Assembly (NCBI GenBank): GCA_945897435.1
Contig: CAMDFJ010000017.1
Coordinates: forward strand, 1-32,860
Direction of reading: 5' to 3'
DNA length: 32,860 nt
Source: Candidatus Kuenenia stuttgartensis
GTDB lineage: Bacteria; Planctomycetota; Planctomycetia; Pirellulales; UBA1268
The translations under genes were made by a program, and so were the position numbers. Position 1 is the first letter of the stretch, and each line of letters opens with the position of its first letter. Positions 1-10,076 of this stretch are shown in pieces. The notes beneath the pieces were generated by a model. The model was not told where the DNA came from. It was given only the letters and a program-made list of their open reading frames with translations, and did not search any database.

Positions 1-2
1 TG

Positions 3-707
3 ATCCACATCCACCACAAGCTCGTCTCGACGCACGGCCACGACGTCGGTCTCTGGCTCAAGCAGGCGGGTTTCGTGCTGATCACGGTCGTGTTCGTCTA
101 CACCACGATCGCCAACATTCTCGAGCGACCCGACGGGATCATCATCGCCTCGATCTTCATCGCCTGCGTGATGCTGATCTCGTTCACCTCGAGGTTCTGG
201 CGGAGCGACGAACTGCGGCTCAAGGAGTTTCGCTTCGCCAACGACGCCGACCGCATGCTCTGGACCGACATCGTGCTCGAGGGGGCGTTTCGCGTGCTCG
301 TGCCCCACCGTCCCGGCAGCCGGTCGCTGGCCGACAAGGAGGCGGAGATCCGTCGCAAGCATCGCATCCCGGAGAACGTGCCCCTCGTGTTTCTCGAGGT
401 GCACTACGGCGACGTGAGCGAATTCCAAAACTCCCCGATCCTCTCTGCCCGCCAGGAGGGAAACCGCTTCATCATCGTGGCCCGCGACGTGGTCTCGGTG
501 TCGCACACGATCGCCCAGGTGGCGATGGAGATGACCAAGGGAGGATCTCCGCTCGACATCATCTTCGGCTGGAGCAAGGGGGGCAGTCTCAAACTGGCCC
601 TCGACTACGTGCTCTTCGGGCAGGGGGACGTGCCCAACCGGGTGGTCGACCTGCTCGACAAGGCATTGCCCGACACGAACCGGCGACCGACCGTGATCGT
701 CGGCTGA
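3..707 (+). CDS. C-terminal part of a membrane transporter, probably APC-type amino acid permease (5' truncated by window edge)
   Basis: Frame stays open to the left edge (IHIHHKLVSTHGHDVGLWLKQAGFVLITVVFVYTTIANIL...); TM segments followed by a ~150 aa soluble C-terminal domain. Family assignment from general resemblance only. Confidence 0.55.
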   Translation: MHIHHKLVSTHGHDVGLWLKQAGFVLITVVFVYTTIANILERPDGIIIASIFIACVMLISFTSRFWRSDELRLKEFRFANDADRMLWTDIVLEGAFRVLVPHRPGSRSLADKEAEIRRKHRIPENVPLVFLEVHYGDVSEFQNSPILSARQEGNRFIIVARDVVSVSHTIAQVAMEMTKGGSPLDIIFGWSKGGSLKLALDYVLFGQGDVPNRVVDLLDKALPDTNRRPTVIVG

Positions 708-731
708 CGATCAGGCCGCTTGCCGACGATC
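695..731. repeat. 10-bp perfect inverted repeat GATCGTCGGC / GCCGACGATC overlapping the stop codon, possible terminator/attenuator
   Basis: Arms 695-704 and 722-731, 17-nt loop; no clear T-tract. Confidence 0.4.
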
Positions 732-817
732 GTCCGATCCTGACAGAATCGGGGTTCCGGCCGCCGAGGCGTTTTTGTCCACGGCTGCCTTCCCTCCCGT
801 CCCGTAGGAGCCCAGCG

Positions 818-1378
818 ATGCCCGCCGACGACATTCTGCTCGATGCCGAGGAACGGATGGAAAAGGCCGTCGACGTGTTTCGTCACGCGCTCACCGGCAT
901 CCGCACCGGCCGGGCAAACCCCGGCCTGGTCGATTCCCTCCGGGTCGATGTCTACGGCTCGCCCACGCCGATCAAGGCCCTGGCGAGCGTCGGTGCGCCC
1001 GAGCCCAACCAGATCGTCGTCCGCCCCTTCGATCCGGGCACGATCAAGGACATCGAGAAGGCGATCCAGGCGAGCGACCTCGGCCTCAATCCGCAGAGCG
1101 ACGGCCGCCTGATCCGGATCACGATCCCCGCCCTCTCGACCGACGTCCGCCGCAAGATGACGGCCCGCATCAAGGAACTCGCCGAGGAGGCGAGGGTCGC
1201 GATCCGCAATGTCCGCCGCGACGGAAACAAGGCGGCCGATGGCGAGAAGGAGGACGGCACGCTCACCGAGGACGACTGCGAATCGACCAAGGAGGAGGTG
1301 CAGGAACTGACCAAGAAGTACGAGGCGAAGGTCGGCGACCTGGCGAGGGCCAAGGAAGCCGAGGTCATGGAGCAGTAA
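818..1378 (+). CDS. frr: Ribosome recycling factor
   Basis: RTGRANPGLVDSLRVDVYGSPTPIKALASV...LTEDD...ELTKKYEAKV are RRF-characteristic; SD-like TAGGAG before ATG. Confidence 0.96.
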   Translation: MPADDILLDAEERMEKAVDVFRHALTGIRTGRANPGLVDSLRVDVYGSPTPIKALASVGAPEPNQIVVRPFDPGTIKDIEKAIQASDLGLNPQSDGRLIRITIPALSTDVRRKMTARIKELAEEARVAIRNVRRDGNKAADGEKEDGTLTEDDCESTKEEVQELTKKYEAKVGDLARAKEAEVMEQ

Positions 1379-1379
1379 C

Positions 1380-2156
1380 GTGCAGTCCGCGCCCGCAATC
1401 GAGGTCGTCGATCTCGTGAAGCACTATCGGGCCGGGGACGGCGGCGTCATTCGCGCCGTCGATGGCGTCTCGCTCTCGGTGCGGCCCGGGGAAATGGTCG
1501 GCCTGCTCGGTGCCAACGGTGCCGGCAAGACCACGACCCTCCGAGTCCTCGCCACGCTGCTGCGGCCGACATCGGGGCACGCCCTGGTCGCCGGCCATGA
1601 CGTACGTCGGGATCCGGTCGGCGTCCGCCGCAGCCTCGGCTACGTCTCGGCGACGACCGGCGTGCCTGACCGGCTCACGGCCCGGGAGATCTTTTCGTCG
1701 TTCGCCGAACTGCATGGCATGGAGGGCGACGAACGGGCCAGCCATGTCGAGCGGCTCCTCGACCTGCTCGACCTGCGAACCTGCGGCGACCGCCCGGCAG
1801 GAAGGCTCTCCTCAGGCCAGCGGCAACGGGTGTCGCTGGGTCGGGCGATGGTCCACGATCCGCCGGCGCTGGTGCTCGACGAACCGACCAACGCCCTCGA
1901 CGTGGTCGGGGCCCGGGACCTGCTCGCCTTCCTCTCCGACTTGCGGGCCGAGGGCAGGGCGATCCTGCTCTCGACCCACCGGCTCCACGAGATCGAGATG
2001 CGCTGCGACCGGTTCGTGATCATCCATGGTGGTCAGGTGGTCGCCTCGGGAACCCGCGAGGGACTCATCGGCGGCTGGCTCGATGGGCGTGACGGTGAAC
2101 TCGAGGACGCCTTCTTCGCAGCCATCGGCGACCGGATCGGCGGCAGGGCACAATGA
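1380..2156 (+). CDS. ABC transporter ATP-binding protein (NatA-like)
   Basis: Walker A GANGAGKTT, signature LSSGQRQRVSLGRAM, Walker B ALVLDEPTNALD; GTG start; overlaps next gene (ATGA). Confidence 0.93.
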   Translation: MQSAPAIEVVDLVKHYRAGDGGVIRAVDGVSLSVRPGEMVGLLGANGAGKTTTLRVLATLLRPTSGHALVAGHDVRRDPVGVRRSLGYVSATTGVPDRLTAREIFSSFAELHGMEGDERASHVERLLDLLDLRTCGDRPAGRLSSGQRQRVSLGRAMVHDPPALVLDEPTNALDVVGARDLLAFLSDLRAEGRAILLSTHRLHEIEMRCDRFVIIHGGQVVASGTREGLIGGWLDGRDGELEDAFFAAIGDRIGGRAQ

Positions 2157-4333
2157 ACGACACCCGGGCCATGCAGCCGCACGACCATCCGCCGAGCCGA
2201 CTCAAGGCGGCCCTGGCGATCGCCCGCCGCGACCTGCTGGAGTTCATCCGCGACCGTCGAACTCTGTTCATTACGCTGCTGCTGCCGATGGCGACCTATC
2301 CGATCCTCGCGCTCGCCACGGCGCTCGGACTGCGGACGGCATCCCATGAAATCGAGACCCGCCAGGCGCCGACGAAGATCCTTCTCGGCGTTTCGGGTGA
2401 GGATGCAGAGGGTTTCGTCGACCGGCTCGGCGACGTGTTCGTGAACACGCCCCGATCCGCCCGCCAGGGCTGGCCGGAGGATGTCTCCTGCACGCCGGTC
2501 ACGAAGGGCCAGGCACCCGGGATGCTCGACCGCGGCGAGATCGACCTCTGGGTCGAGGCCGAACCCGGACTGGTCACGGCCCTCGACGGCGATGGAACCA
2601 TCCGGCTGCCGGTGCGGGTCTCCGCGGTCCGGCCTGCGGGCATCGAGATCAGGGATCAGTTCGAGGCTCTCGTCCGCTCGCTTTCCAAAGAGGCCGCCCG
2701 CCGCCGGGTGGAGCGGGCAGGGCTTCCGGCCAGCCTGCTCGAACCGCTGGAACTGAGCTTCGTCGGCGACGAGAACGCCTCGGCTGCCGCCCCCGCCCGC
2801 AACGTCATGTCAACGCTCGCCGGAGGCGTGCTCGTGCTGCTCGCCGTGCTGACGATGACCGGGGCCTTCTATCCGGCGATCGACGCGCTGGCAGGCGAGA
2901 AGGAGCGGGGCACGATCGAGACGCTACTGATTGCGCCCTGCGCCCTCGGCGACATCGTGTTCGGCAAGTTCCTCGCCGTCTTCGCTGTGACGCTGGCCAC
3001 GCTGGCGGCCAATGTCGTCTCGATCGCCGCGACGGCAGCCGTCTCGCTGCGGTTCCTGCCGCCCGGGATCACGGCGGCGGTGACCGGGAGTCATGCCGTG
3101 GCCGTGAGCGTCACGGTGCTTTCGTTCATCGGCCTGGCGTCGCTTGCGGCCGCCATCTGCCTGGCCGTGACCACGGCCTCAAAAAGTGGCAAGGAGGCTC
3201 AGAACACGCTCACGCCCGTGATCCTGCTCGTGAGTTCGGTCGCCGGAGCGGCGCTCCTGCCCGGCCCACGCGGCGACGGATTGCTGGCGGCGATCCCGTT
3301 CGCCGGGCACGTGCTCGTGGCCCGAAACGCTTTCGCACCAGCCGACGGTCAGCCGCAGCCGCTGGCCACCACCGCCGTCGCGCTGGCGTTGTCGCTCGTC
3401 TCCTCGGCCCTGCTCACCTGGCTGCTGCTGCGGGCCACGGCATCGATCCTGACCGACGAAGACGTCCTCTTCCGCGGACCAGACGTGGCCGGAGGGCTGT
3501 CGCGGCCGGTCCCCCGGACCCGGCCGAACATCGTTCAGGGGATGATGCCGATCGTGGCCGGTCTGGCTGGATTGTGGTACGTCCAGGGCATCACACCGAC
3601 CGACCTCCTGCGGGCGATTCCGCTTCAGCAGGCTGCGGCCGTGCTGCTGCCAATCGCGGCCATGATCGCCTGGCAGCGGGTCGACCTGGGCACGACGTTC
3701 TCGCTCCGCTGGCCGCGGCCCAAGCCGCGGGCGCCGCTGATTCTGCTGGGTGCTGCCCTGGTTGGCGCGGGGCTTTTCGTGCTCGGCGCGGCGGCCCTGC
3801 TCGCGTTTCGTGGAACGGCACTCTCGGCCGAGGCCAAGGATCTGTCGGAGCGGCTCGTCGAACTGATGCAGTCAAATCCGTGGTGGCTCTCATGGGGCCT
3901 GATGGCCCTGCTGCCGGCGGTCTGCGAGGAATTGCTGTTCCGCGGCTGGATGCTCGCCGCATTCGTCGGCGACGGCCGTCATCGCGAGAGGCTCATCTGG
4001 GGCATTCTGGCTCAGGCGGCCTGTTTCGCCCTGTTTCATCTGCTTCCCGAGCGGATGCCGCAGACCTTCCTGCTCGGGCTCGTGCTCGGATGTCTCGTGA
4101 CCGCGACCGGGAGCCTGCTCACCGCGGTCGTCTGCCATGCAGCCCACAACAGCATGCCGATCCTGATTCTTGCGATTTCCGGTGGGATCGATGCCGATCC
4201 GACGGCCGCAACCAAGGCCCTCGCCGGCGTGCCCGAGTGGGCGATCGTCGCCGCCTTCGTGACCCTGGCCGTCGGCGGCCTTCTCGTCGCCTCAGGCCGC
4301 CTGCACCTGCCACACGGAGAGGCTCCGCGATGA
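2153..4333 (+). CDS. ABC-2 type permease (NatB-like) fused to a CPBP (Abi/CAAX) intramembrane protease domain
   Basis: N-terminal ABC-2 permease (RRDLLEFIRDRRTLFITLLLP...GEKERGTIETLLIAP); C-terminal CPBP motifs EELLFR, FALFH, HAAHN all intact. Confidence 0.92.
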   Translation: MNDTRAMQPHDHPPSRLKAALAIARRDLLEFIRDRRTLFITLLLPMATYPILALATALGLRTASHEIETRQAPTKILLGVSGEDAEGFVDRLGDVFVNTPRSARQGWPEDVSCTPVTKGQAPGMLDRGEIDLWVEAEPGLVTALDGDGTIRLPVRVSAVRPAGIEIRDQFEALVRSLSKEAARRRVERAGLPASLLEPLELSFVGDENASAAAPARNVMSTLAGGVLVLLAVLTMTGAFYPAIDALAGEKERGTIETLLIAPCALGDIVFGKFLAVFAVTLATLAANVVSIAATAAVSLRFLPPGITAAVTGSHAVAVSVTVLSFIGLASLAAAICLAVTTASKSGKEAQNTLTPVILLVSSVAGAALLPGPRGDGLLAAIPFAGHVLVARNAFAPADGQPQPLATTAVALALSLVSSALLTWLLLRATASILTDEDVLFRGPDVAGGLSRPVPRTRPNIVQGMMPIVAGLAGLWYVQGITPTDLLRAIPLQQAAAVLLPIAAMIAWQRVDLGTTFSLRWPRPKPRAPLILLGAALVGAGLFVLGAAALLAFRGTALSAEAKDLSERLVELMQSNPWWLSWGLMALLPAVCEELLFRGWMLAAFVGDGRHRERLIWGILAQAACFALFHLLPERMPQTFLLGLVLGCLVTATGSLLTAVVCHAAHNSMPILILAISGGIDADPTAATKALAGVPEWAIVAAFVTLAVGGLLVASGRLHLPHGEAPR

Positions 4334-5448
4334 ACCCCTGCCACGCACCCCGACGGCTCCGCCGCGCTACCGAATGCCTGCTGGCAATCACGGTCCTCGC
4401 GACGATGGCCCTGCCCTGCCGCCAGACTGCCGCCGCCGGGGAGACTCCGCGTCCGCTCCGCGTCGTCGCCACGCCGCTCGCCTCGGCGCTCGAGTGGACT
4501 GGCGACAGCCCCACGGGAGTGATGGTCGATGTCTGGGAGGATCTCGCCGGACGGCTCGGCCGACCGACCGAGTTCGTCCGCGCTGACTCGTTCGGGAAGC
4601 AGCTCAAGACGCTCATCAGTGGCGAGGCCGACGTGGCCCTTGGACCGATCGCGATCACCGAGGAACGGGAGAAGCAGTTTGATCTGACCCACCCGATCTT
4701 CCATTCTGGACTCCGGATCGCGGTCCGCCAGCGGACGAGTTCCGGCCTGTTCGACGCTCTCGAATCGTTCCTGTCCTGGAACCTGCTCAAGCTCTGCGGC
4801 ACGGTGCTCGGCCTGGCCCTCGTCTCGGGCCATCTGCTCTGGTGGTTCGAGCGCCGCCAGAACGAGAAGTCGTTTCCTGGCAACTACGGTCGGGGCCTCG
4901 TCGAGGCGATCTGGTGGATCGCCTGCACGATCATCACCGGCAGCTGCGACGACAAGCACGTCGACAGCCTGCTCGGCCGGCTGCTGGCCTACGCCTGGAT
5001 GATCGGCGGCATCGTCCTGCTGGCGACCTTTACCAGCCTGCTGACCGCCACCATCACCGCCGATCGGGTGGTGGGCACGATCCACGGACCGAGGGATCTC
5101 GCCGGCCAGGTCGTCGGCTGCCAGGCGGAGGCGGTTTCGGTTGCCGCGGTCCGTCAGCGGGGCGGAATCCCGGAGGAGTTCGCCAGCTTCCGGGAGGCGC
5201 TCGACGCCCTCTCGCTGGGAATGGTCGATGCGGTCGTCGGCGAAAACCAGCAGCTGATGTCGCTGATCGGCCAGCCCGACCGGCGGGACATCAAGCTTGT
5301 CGGACCAATGTTCGAGTCCTTCGACTTCGGGATCGGTCTTCCGGCCGGAAGCCCCCTTCGCGAAGACCTCAACACGGCCATCCTGCGGATGCGGGAGGAT
5401 GGCACATTCGAGCGGATCAAGGGGGAATGGTTCGGCAGGCACGATTGA
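4330..5448 (+). CDS. Glutamate-receptor-like ligand-gated ion channel (split periplasmic binding domain around a two-TM pore)
   Basis: Signal peptide; S1 binding half (LRVVATPLAS...GVMVDVWEDLAGRLGR...ADVALGPIAITEEREKQFDLTHPI); TM; pore-like WWIACTIITGSCDD; TM; S2 half (DLAGQVVGCQAEAV...GTFERIKGEWFG). ATGA overlap with upstream gene; the 624 aa ORF start is spurious. Confidence 0.82.
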   Translation: MNPCHAPRRLRRATECLLAITVLATMALPCRQTAAAGETPRPLRVVATPLASALEWTGDSPTGVMVDVWEDLAGRLGRPTEFVRADSFGKQLKTLISGEADVALGPIAITEEREKQFDLTHPIFHSGLRIAVRQRTSSGLFDALESFLSWNLLKLCGTVLGLALVSGHLLWWFERRQNEKSFPGNYGRGLVEAIWWIACTIITGSCDDKHVDSLLGRLLAYAWMIGGIVLLATFTSLLTATITADRVVGTIHGPRDLAGQVVGCQAEAVSVAAVRQRGGIPEEFASFREALDALSLGMVDAVVGENQQLMSLIGQPDRRDIKLVGPMFESFDFGIGLPAGSPLREDLNTAILRMREDGTFERIKGEWFGRHD

Positions 5449-5510
5449 TCCCGGGTTGCGACCACGACAGACCCCATGGCGAGGGGGTTTGCTCGTAAAC
5501 CAACCGCTCG

Positions 5511-5539
5511 TTGACGGGTTTCGGACGCCGACGTATCTT
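5511..5539 (+). promoter_or_regulatory. Putative sigma70-type promoter for ppdK
   Basis: TTGACG (5511-5516), 17-nt spacer, TATCTT (5534-5539), ~90 bp upstream of the ATG at 5629. Confidence 0.45.
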
Positions 5540-5628
5540 TGGCGAGTTTTCCGGCCGAAATCCGCCGGGTTTGCATTGCAGCCCGGCCCCACCCATTCCT
5601 GCCCCCAGCGAAAGGTCACGATCAGCCC

Positions 5629-8427
5629 ATGGCCAGCTCCATCGGAAAGAATTCTGCCAGCAAGAAGACCGCGAAAAAGGACGTCAAAAAGGCAGAGAAG
5701 GGGGCCAAGTCGGGCCGGATGATCTACTACTTCGGCGTCAAGAAGTGCGACGGCGACGGCAGCATGAAGTCGCTGCTCGGCGGCAAGGGTGCCAATCTGG
5801 CCCAGATGACCAAGATCGGCCTCCCGGTGCCCCCCGGGTTCACGATCACCACCCAGGTCTGCATCGACTACTACACCAACGGCAAGAAATTCCCCAAGGG
5901 GCTCGAGTCCGAGGTCGCCGGCTACGTCAAGCTCCTCGAGAAGGAGACCGGCAAGAAGTTTGGCGATCCCTCGGCCGCCCTGCTCGTGAGCGTCCGGTCG
6001 GGTGCCCGTGACAGCATGCCGGGCATGATGGACACGATCCTCAACCTCGGACTCAACGACGACACCGTGAAGGGTCTCGCCGAGGCCACCGGCAATCCCC
6101 GATTTGCCTACGACTCCTACCGCCGCTTCATCCAGATGTACGGCGACGTCGTCATGGGCGTGCAGAAGCGGCATGAAAACGAGCATGAGCCGTTCGAAGA
6201 GGTGATGGAGGGCCTGAAGCACCAGCTCGGCATCCACAACGACACCGACATGTCGGAGGAGCACCTCCGCGAACTCATCAAGCGATACCTGCACCTGATC
6301 CGCCAGCGGACGGGTGCGGAGTTCCCGCAGGATCCCTTCGAGCAACTGCTGGGCGCAGTCGGCGCCGTTTTCGGCAGCTGGATGAACGAGCGGGCCATCC
6401 TCTACCGCCGCAAGTACAAGATCCCCGACGAATGGGGGACTGCTGTCAACGTGCAGAGCATGGTGTTCGGCAACCTGGGTGACGACTGCGCCACCGGCGT
6501 CGCCTTCACCCGCGATCCGGCCACGGGCGAGGACATCTTCTACGGCGAGTATCTCGTCAACGCCCAGGGGGAGGACGTGGTGGCTGGCGTACGGACACCG
6601 AAGCCCGTCGCCGAGATGGCCCACGATCCGGAGTTTGCCAGCACCTACAAGGAACTGGAAAAGGTCCGCGAGCGGCTGGAGAAGAAGTTTGGCGACGTCC
6701 AGGACTTCGAGTTCACCGTCGAGAAGAAGAAGCTCTACATGCTTCAGACGAGGAACGGCAAGCGGACGGCGCTGGCCTACGTGAAGATCGCCCACGACAT
6801 GGTGAAGCAGAAGCTGATGACCCCGGAGCACGCGATCCAGTCGGCCGATCCCGACGCCCTCTCGCAACTCCTCGCCCCGATCTTCGACCGCACCGACTAC
6901 GAGGCGGCCAGGAAGAGCGGCCGCCTGCTCACCTCCGGCCTGCCGGCGGGCCCCGGCGCCGCCACCGGCCAGCTCGTCTTCTCGGCCGCCAAGGCCGAGG
7001 AACTGGCCAACGCCGGCAAGAAGGTCGTGCTGGCCCGCGTCGAGACCAGCCCCGAGGATCTCCGCGGCATGATCGCCGCCGAGGGCATCCTCACCAGCCG
7101 CGGTGGCGTCTCCAGCCATGCGGCGCTCGTCGCCAGACAGATGGGCAAGGTCTGCGTGGCGGGTGCCGGCGCGGTCCAGATCGACTATGCCAAGGGCACG
7201 CTCGTCTGTGCCGGAAAGACGCTCAAGGAGGGGGACGCGATCTCGATCAACGGCAGCACCGGCGAGGTCTTCGCGGGTGGCATCAAGACCGCCGACAGCG
7301 AGCTCAAGCAGGTGCTGATCGCCGGTTCGATGAAGCCTGACGATTCCGAGGTCTATCAGTACTACGCCTTCATCATGAAGCTGGCCGACAAGTACAGGAA
7401 GCTCGGACTGCGAACCAATGCCGACACGCCCGAACAGGTGCGGCATGCGATCGCGTTCGGCGCCGAGGGGATCGGCCTGACACGGACGGAGCACATGTTC
7501 TTCGAAGGCGACCGGATCGACGCGATGCGGGAGATGATCCTCGCCGACACGATCGACGCACGCCGCGAGGCGCTTGCCAAACTGCTTCCCTACCAGCGGG
7601 AAGACTTCGAGGGCATCTTCCGGGCTCTCGACGGCCGGCCGGCGACGATCCGCTTTCTCGATCCGCCGCTGCACGAGTTCGTGCCGCACGAAGAGAAGGC
7701 CCAGGCCGACCTCGCCAAGAAACTCCGGCTGCCGGTCGAAACCGTCGCTGCCCGTGTTCAGGCCCTGCATGAGTTCAACCCGATGCTCGGCCACCGCGGC
7801 TGCCGCCTCGGGATCAGCTATCCCGAGATCTCAGAGATGCAGGCCCGCGCCGTGTTCGAGGCCGCCGTCAAGGTGCAGAAGGACGGCATCAAGGTGAAGC
7901 CCGAGATCATGATCCCGCTGGTGGGCTTCAAGAAGGAACTCGACAATCAGGTGGAGCTCGTCCACCAGGTCGCCGCCCAGGTGCAGAAGGAGACCGGCGA
8001 GAAGATCAAGTATCTCGTCGGCACGATGATCGAGATCCCGCGCGGCGCCCTCACGGCCGACGAGATCGCGGAGACGGCGGAATTCTTCTCGTTCGGCACA
8101 AACGACCTCACCCAGACCTGTCTCGGCATGAGCCGGGACGACATGGGGTCGTTCCTGCAGAAGTACACCGATGCCGGCATCTTCAAGGCCAATCCGTTCG
8201 CGTCGATCGACGTCTCCGGAGTCGGCAGGCTGATGGAGACCGCGGTGGAGAAAGGTCGTAAGACCCGCAAGGACATCAAGCTCGGCATCTGCGGCGAGCA
8301 CGGCGGCGATCCCCATTCGGTGGTCTTCTGCCACCATCTGGGCCTCGACTACGTGAGCTGCTCGCCGTTCCGCCTGCCAGTGGCCCGGCTCGCTGCCGCC
8401 CAGGCGGCCCTCGGCAAGACATACTGA
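5629..8427 (+). CDS. ppdK: Pyruvate, phosphate dikinase
   Basis: [30 protein letters not shown]; central [22 protein letters not shown] phospho-His motif; C-terminal [16 protein letters not shown] and [10 protein letters not shown]. Start at 5629 is the likely ATG; an upstream in-frame extension to 5539 is unsupported. Confidence 0.96.
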   Translation: MASSIGKNSASKKTAKKDVKKAEKGAKSGRMIYYFGVKKCDGDGSMKSLLGGKGANLAQMTKIGLPVPPGFTITTQVCIDYYTNGKKFPKGLESEVAGYVKLLEKETGKKFGDPSAALLVSVRSGARDSMPGMMDTILNLGLNDDTVKGLAEATGNPRFAYDSYRRFIQMYGDVVMGVQKRHENEHEPFEEVMEGLKHQLGIHNDTDMSEEHLRELIKRYLHLIRQRTGAEFPQDPFEQLLGAVGAVFGSWMNERAILYRRKYKIPDEWGTAVNVQSMVFGNLGDDCATGVAFTRDPATGEDIFYGEYLVNAQGEDVVAGVRTPKPVAEMAHDPEFASTYKELEKVRERLEKKFGDVQDFEFTVEKKKLYMLQTRNGKRTALAYVKIAHDMVKQKLMTPEHAIQSADPDALSQLLAPIFDRTDYEAARKSGRLLTSGLPAGPGAATGQLVFSAAKAEELANAGKKVVLARVETSPEDLRGMIAAEGILTSRGGVSSHAALVARQMGKVCVAGAGAVQIDYAKGTLVCAGKTLKEGDAISINGSTGEVFAGGIKTADSELKQVLIAGSMKPDDSEVYQYYAFIMKLADKYRKLGLRTNADTPEQVRHAIAFGAEGIGLTRTEHMFFEGDRIDAMREMILADTIDARREALAKLLPYQREDFEGIFRALDGRPATIRFLDPPLHEFVPHEEKAQADLAKKLRLPVETVAARVQALHEFNPMLGHRGCRLGISYPEISEMQARAVFEAAVKVQKDGIKVKPEIMIPLVGFKKELDNQVELVHQVAAQVQKETGEKIKYLVGTMIEIPRGALTADEIAETAEFFSFGTNDLTQTCLGMSRDDMGSFLQKYTDAGIFKANPFASIDVSGVGRLMETAVEKGRKTRKDIKLGICGEHGGDPHSVVFCHHLGLDYVSCSPFRLPVARLAAAQAALGKTY

Positions 8428-8492
8428 CAGCACGCAGGCCACACGCCTGGATCAACGCCGACACGCCGGCTTCGTCATTCATCGATGGGCGA

Positions 8493-8592
8493 GGCTCGGG
8501 GCTGCCCATGCCCTCGAGCGGGCTATGGGAGCGAGCGCAGGCAGGATGCCCGAGGCGAACGTCCGGCGAGAGGGTATGGGCAGCCCCGAGCC
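8493..8592. repeat. Long inverted-repeat element downstream of ppdK
   Basis: Arms GGCTCGGGGCTGCCCATGCCCTC (8493-8515) and GAGGGTATGGGCAGCCCCGAGCC (8570-8592), 23 nt with one G.T wobble; 54-nt loop contains mini-hairpin GGCA-GGA-TGCC. Confidence 0.85.
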
Positions 8593-8645
8593 GGGTTGGG
8601 TGAGTTGATTGAGCAGGTGAGACGCTCGGCCAAAGGCGCGATACA

Positions 8646-10070
8646 GTGCCGCTCATGGACCTCACTCCCGAAGCCCAAGCGCTGGCCCCGATCGTCATCG
8701 CGGTGGTCGTGCTCTGGATCAGCGAGGCATTGCCCCTGGCCGTGACGGCACTGCTTGGGGCCGTGGCCTGCGTGGTGGCTGGCGTGGCGCCCGCCAAGGA
8801 GGTCTTCCGGCCGTTTGCCGATCCGCTGATCTTCCTGTTCATCGGATCGTTCCTGCTCGCGGAGGCGATCCGTCGGCACGGGCTCGACCGCCGACTGGCC
8901 TACAGGGTGCTCTCCGTGCCCTGGGTCGGGGAGCGTCCGGGCCGAATTCTCGCCGCCGTGGCCCTCGTCACGGTGATGATCAGCGCCTTCATCTCAAACA
9001 CCTGCACGGCCGCCATGATGCTGGCGATCGTGGGCGGCATCCTCGATGCGGTCGATACGGTCTCAAGGAAAACCGGCCGGCCGCCGGCACCGACCTTCGC
9101 GACGAGCCTGCTGCTCTGCATCGCTTTTGCCGCTTCGATCGGCGGCCTTGCGACACCGATCGGCACTCCGACAAACCTGATCGGCCTTGGCTTCATCCGC
9201 GACCAACTCGGCGTGCAGGTGACATTTCCAGGCTGGTGCGCGATTGCCGTGCCCGTCGTTGCCGTGATGACCACGATCGCCGTGATCGTGCTGCGGCGGA
9301 TATTTCCCGCGGGTGTCGACCGACTCGAGGGTGTGGCCGAGTACGTGGCGGTCGAACGGGCCCGACTTGGACGATGGACCGTCGGTCAGCGATCGACGGC
9401 CGCGGCCTTCGCCCTCACGGTCGCGCTCTGGGTGCTGCCGGGCCTGCTCGTGGTGCTGCTCGGAGAGGAGCACCCCGCCTGTCGCTGGCTCGCTCAGCGG
9501 CTTCCCGAGGGAGTGGCTGCCCTGATCGGCGCGATCCTGCTTTTTCTTCTGCCGGGGGATCGCCGCCAGGAAGGGGGAAGGTCCCGGGCCCTCGAGTGGC
9601 GGGAGGCCCGCATCGACTGGGACATCGTCCTGCTCTACGGCGGCGGCATGGCCCTTGGCGAACTCTGTTTCTCGACCGGGCTTGCCGCGGCGATGGGAGC
9701 GGCCATCAATGGCTGGATTCCCGCGGGTCCGTGGGCCGGGACCGTGCTCGTGACCGTGGCCGCCGTTGTGGCCGTCGTGACCAGCGAATTCACGAGCAAC
9801 ACCGCCAGCGCCACGATGGTGGTGCCGGTCGTGATTGCATTGGCACGGGCCACCGGGGTCGATCCTCTGATGGCGGCTCTGGCGGCCACGTTTGCGGCCA
9901 GTCTCGGCTTCATGATGCCGGTGAGCACGCCCTGCAATGCGCTCGTCTACGGATCCGGCCGCGTGCCGCTCAGGGCCATGATGGCGGGCGGCGCGGTCAT
10001 CGACGTGGCAGGCACGCTCGTCGTCACGGCGGCCATGCTGATCACGGGCTGGCTGTGGGGAAGCCTCTAG
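8646..10070 (+). CDS. SLC13/DASS-family anion transporter (sodium:sulfate/dicarboxylate symporter type)
   Basis: Multiple TM helices with duplicated SNT motifs (SAFISNTCTAAMM; TSEFTSNTASATMVVPV) and SIGGLATPIGTPTNLI. GTG 8646 or ATG 8655 start. Confidence 0.9.
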   Translation: MPLMDLTPEAQALAPIVIAVVVLWISEALPLAVTALLGAVACVVAGVAPAKEVFRPFADPLIFLFIGSFLLAEAIRRHGLDRRLAYRVLSVPWVGERPGRILAAVALVTVMISAFISNTCTAAMMLAIVGGILDAVDTVSRKTGRPPAPTFATSLLLCIAFAASIGGLATPIGTPTNLIGLGFIRDQLGVQVTFPGWCAIAVPVVAVMTTIAVIVLRRIFPAGVDRLEGVAEYVAVERARLGRWTVGQRSTAAAFALTVALWVLPGLLVVLLGEEHPACRWLAQRLPEGVAALIGAILLFLLPGDRRQEGGRSRALEWREARIDWDIVLLYGGGMALGELCFSTGLAAAMGAAINGWIPAGPWAGTVLVTVAAVVAVVTSEFTSNTASATMVVPVVIALARATGVDPLMAALAATFAASLGFMMPVSTPCNALVYGSGRVPLRAMMAGGAVIDVAGTLVVTAAMLITGWLWGSL

Positions 10071-10076
10071 CCGGCG

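Noticed and set aside
3574-5448. 624-aa ORF upstream extension of the GluR-like channel
   Set aside because: The first ~250 aa are out-of-frame Arg/Gly-rich translation of the ABC-CPBP gene; real start is the ATGA overlap at 4330.
4036-7794. 1252-aa minus-strand ORF antisense to the GluR-like gene and ppdK
   Set aside because: Shadow ORF produced by high-GC codon periodicity; the plus strand encodes clear conserved proteins and the antisense product has low-complexity LLL/EE/RR composition.
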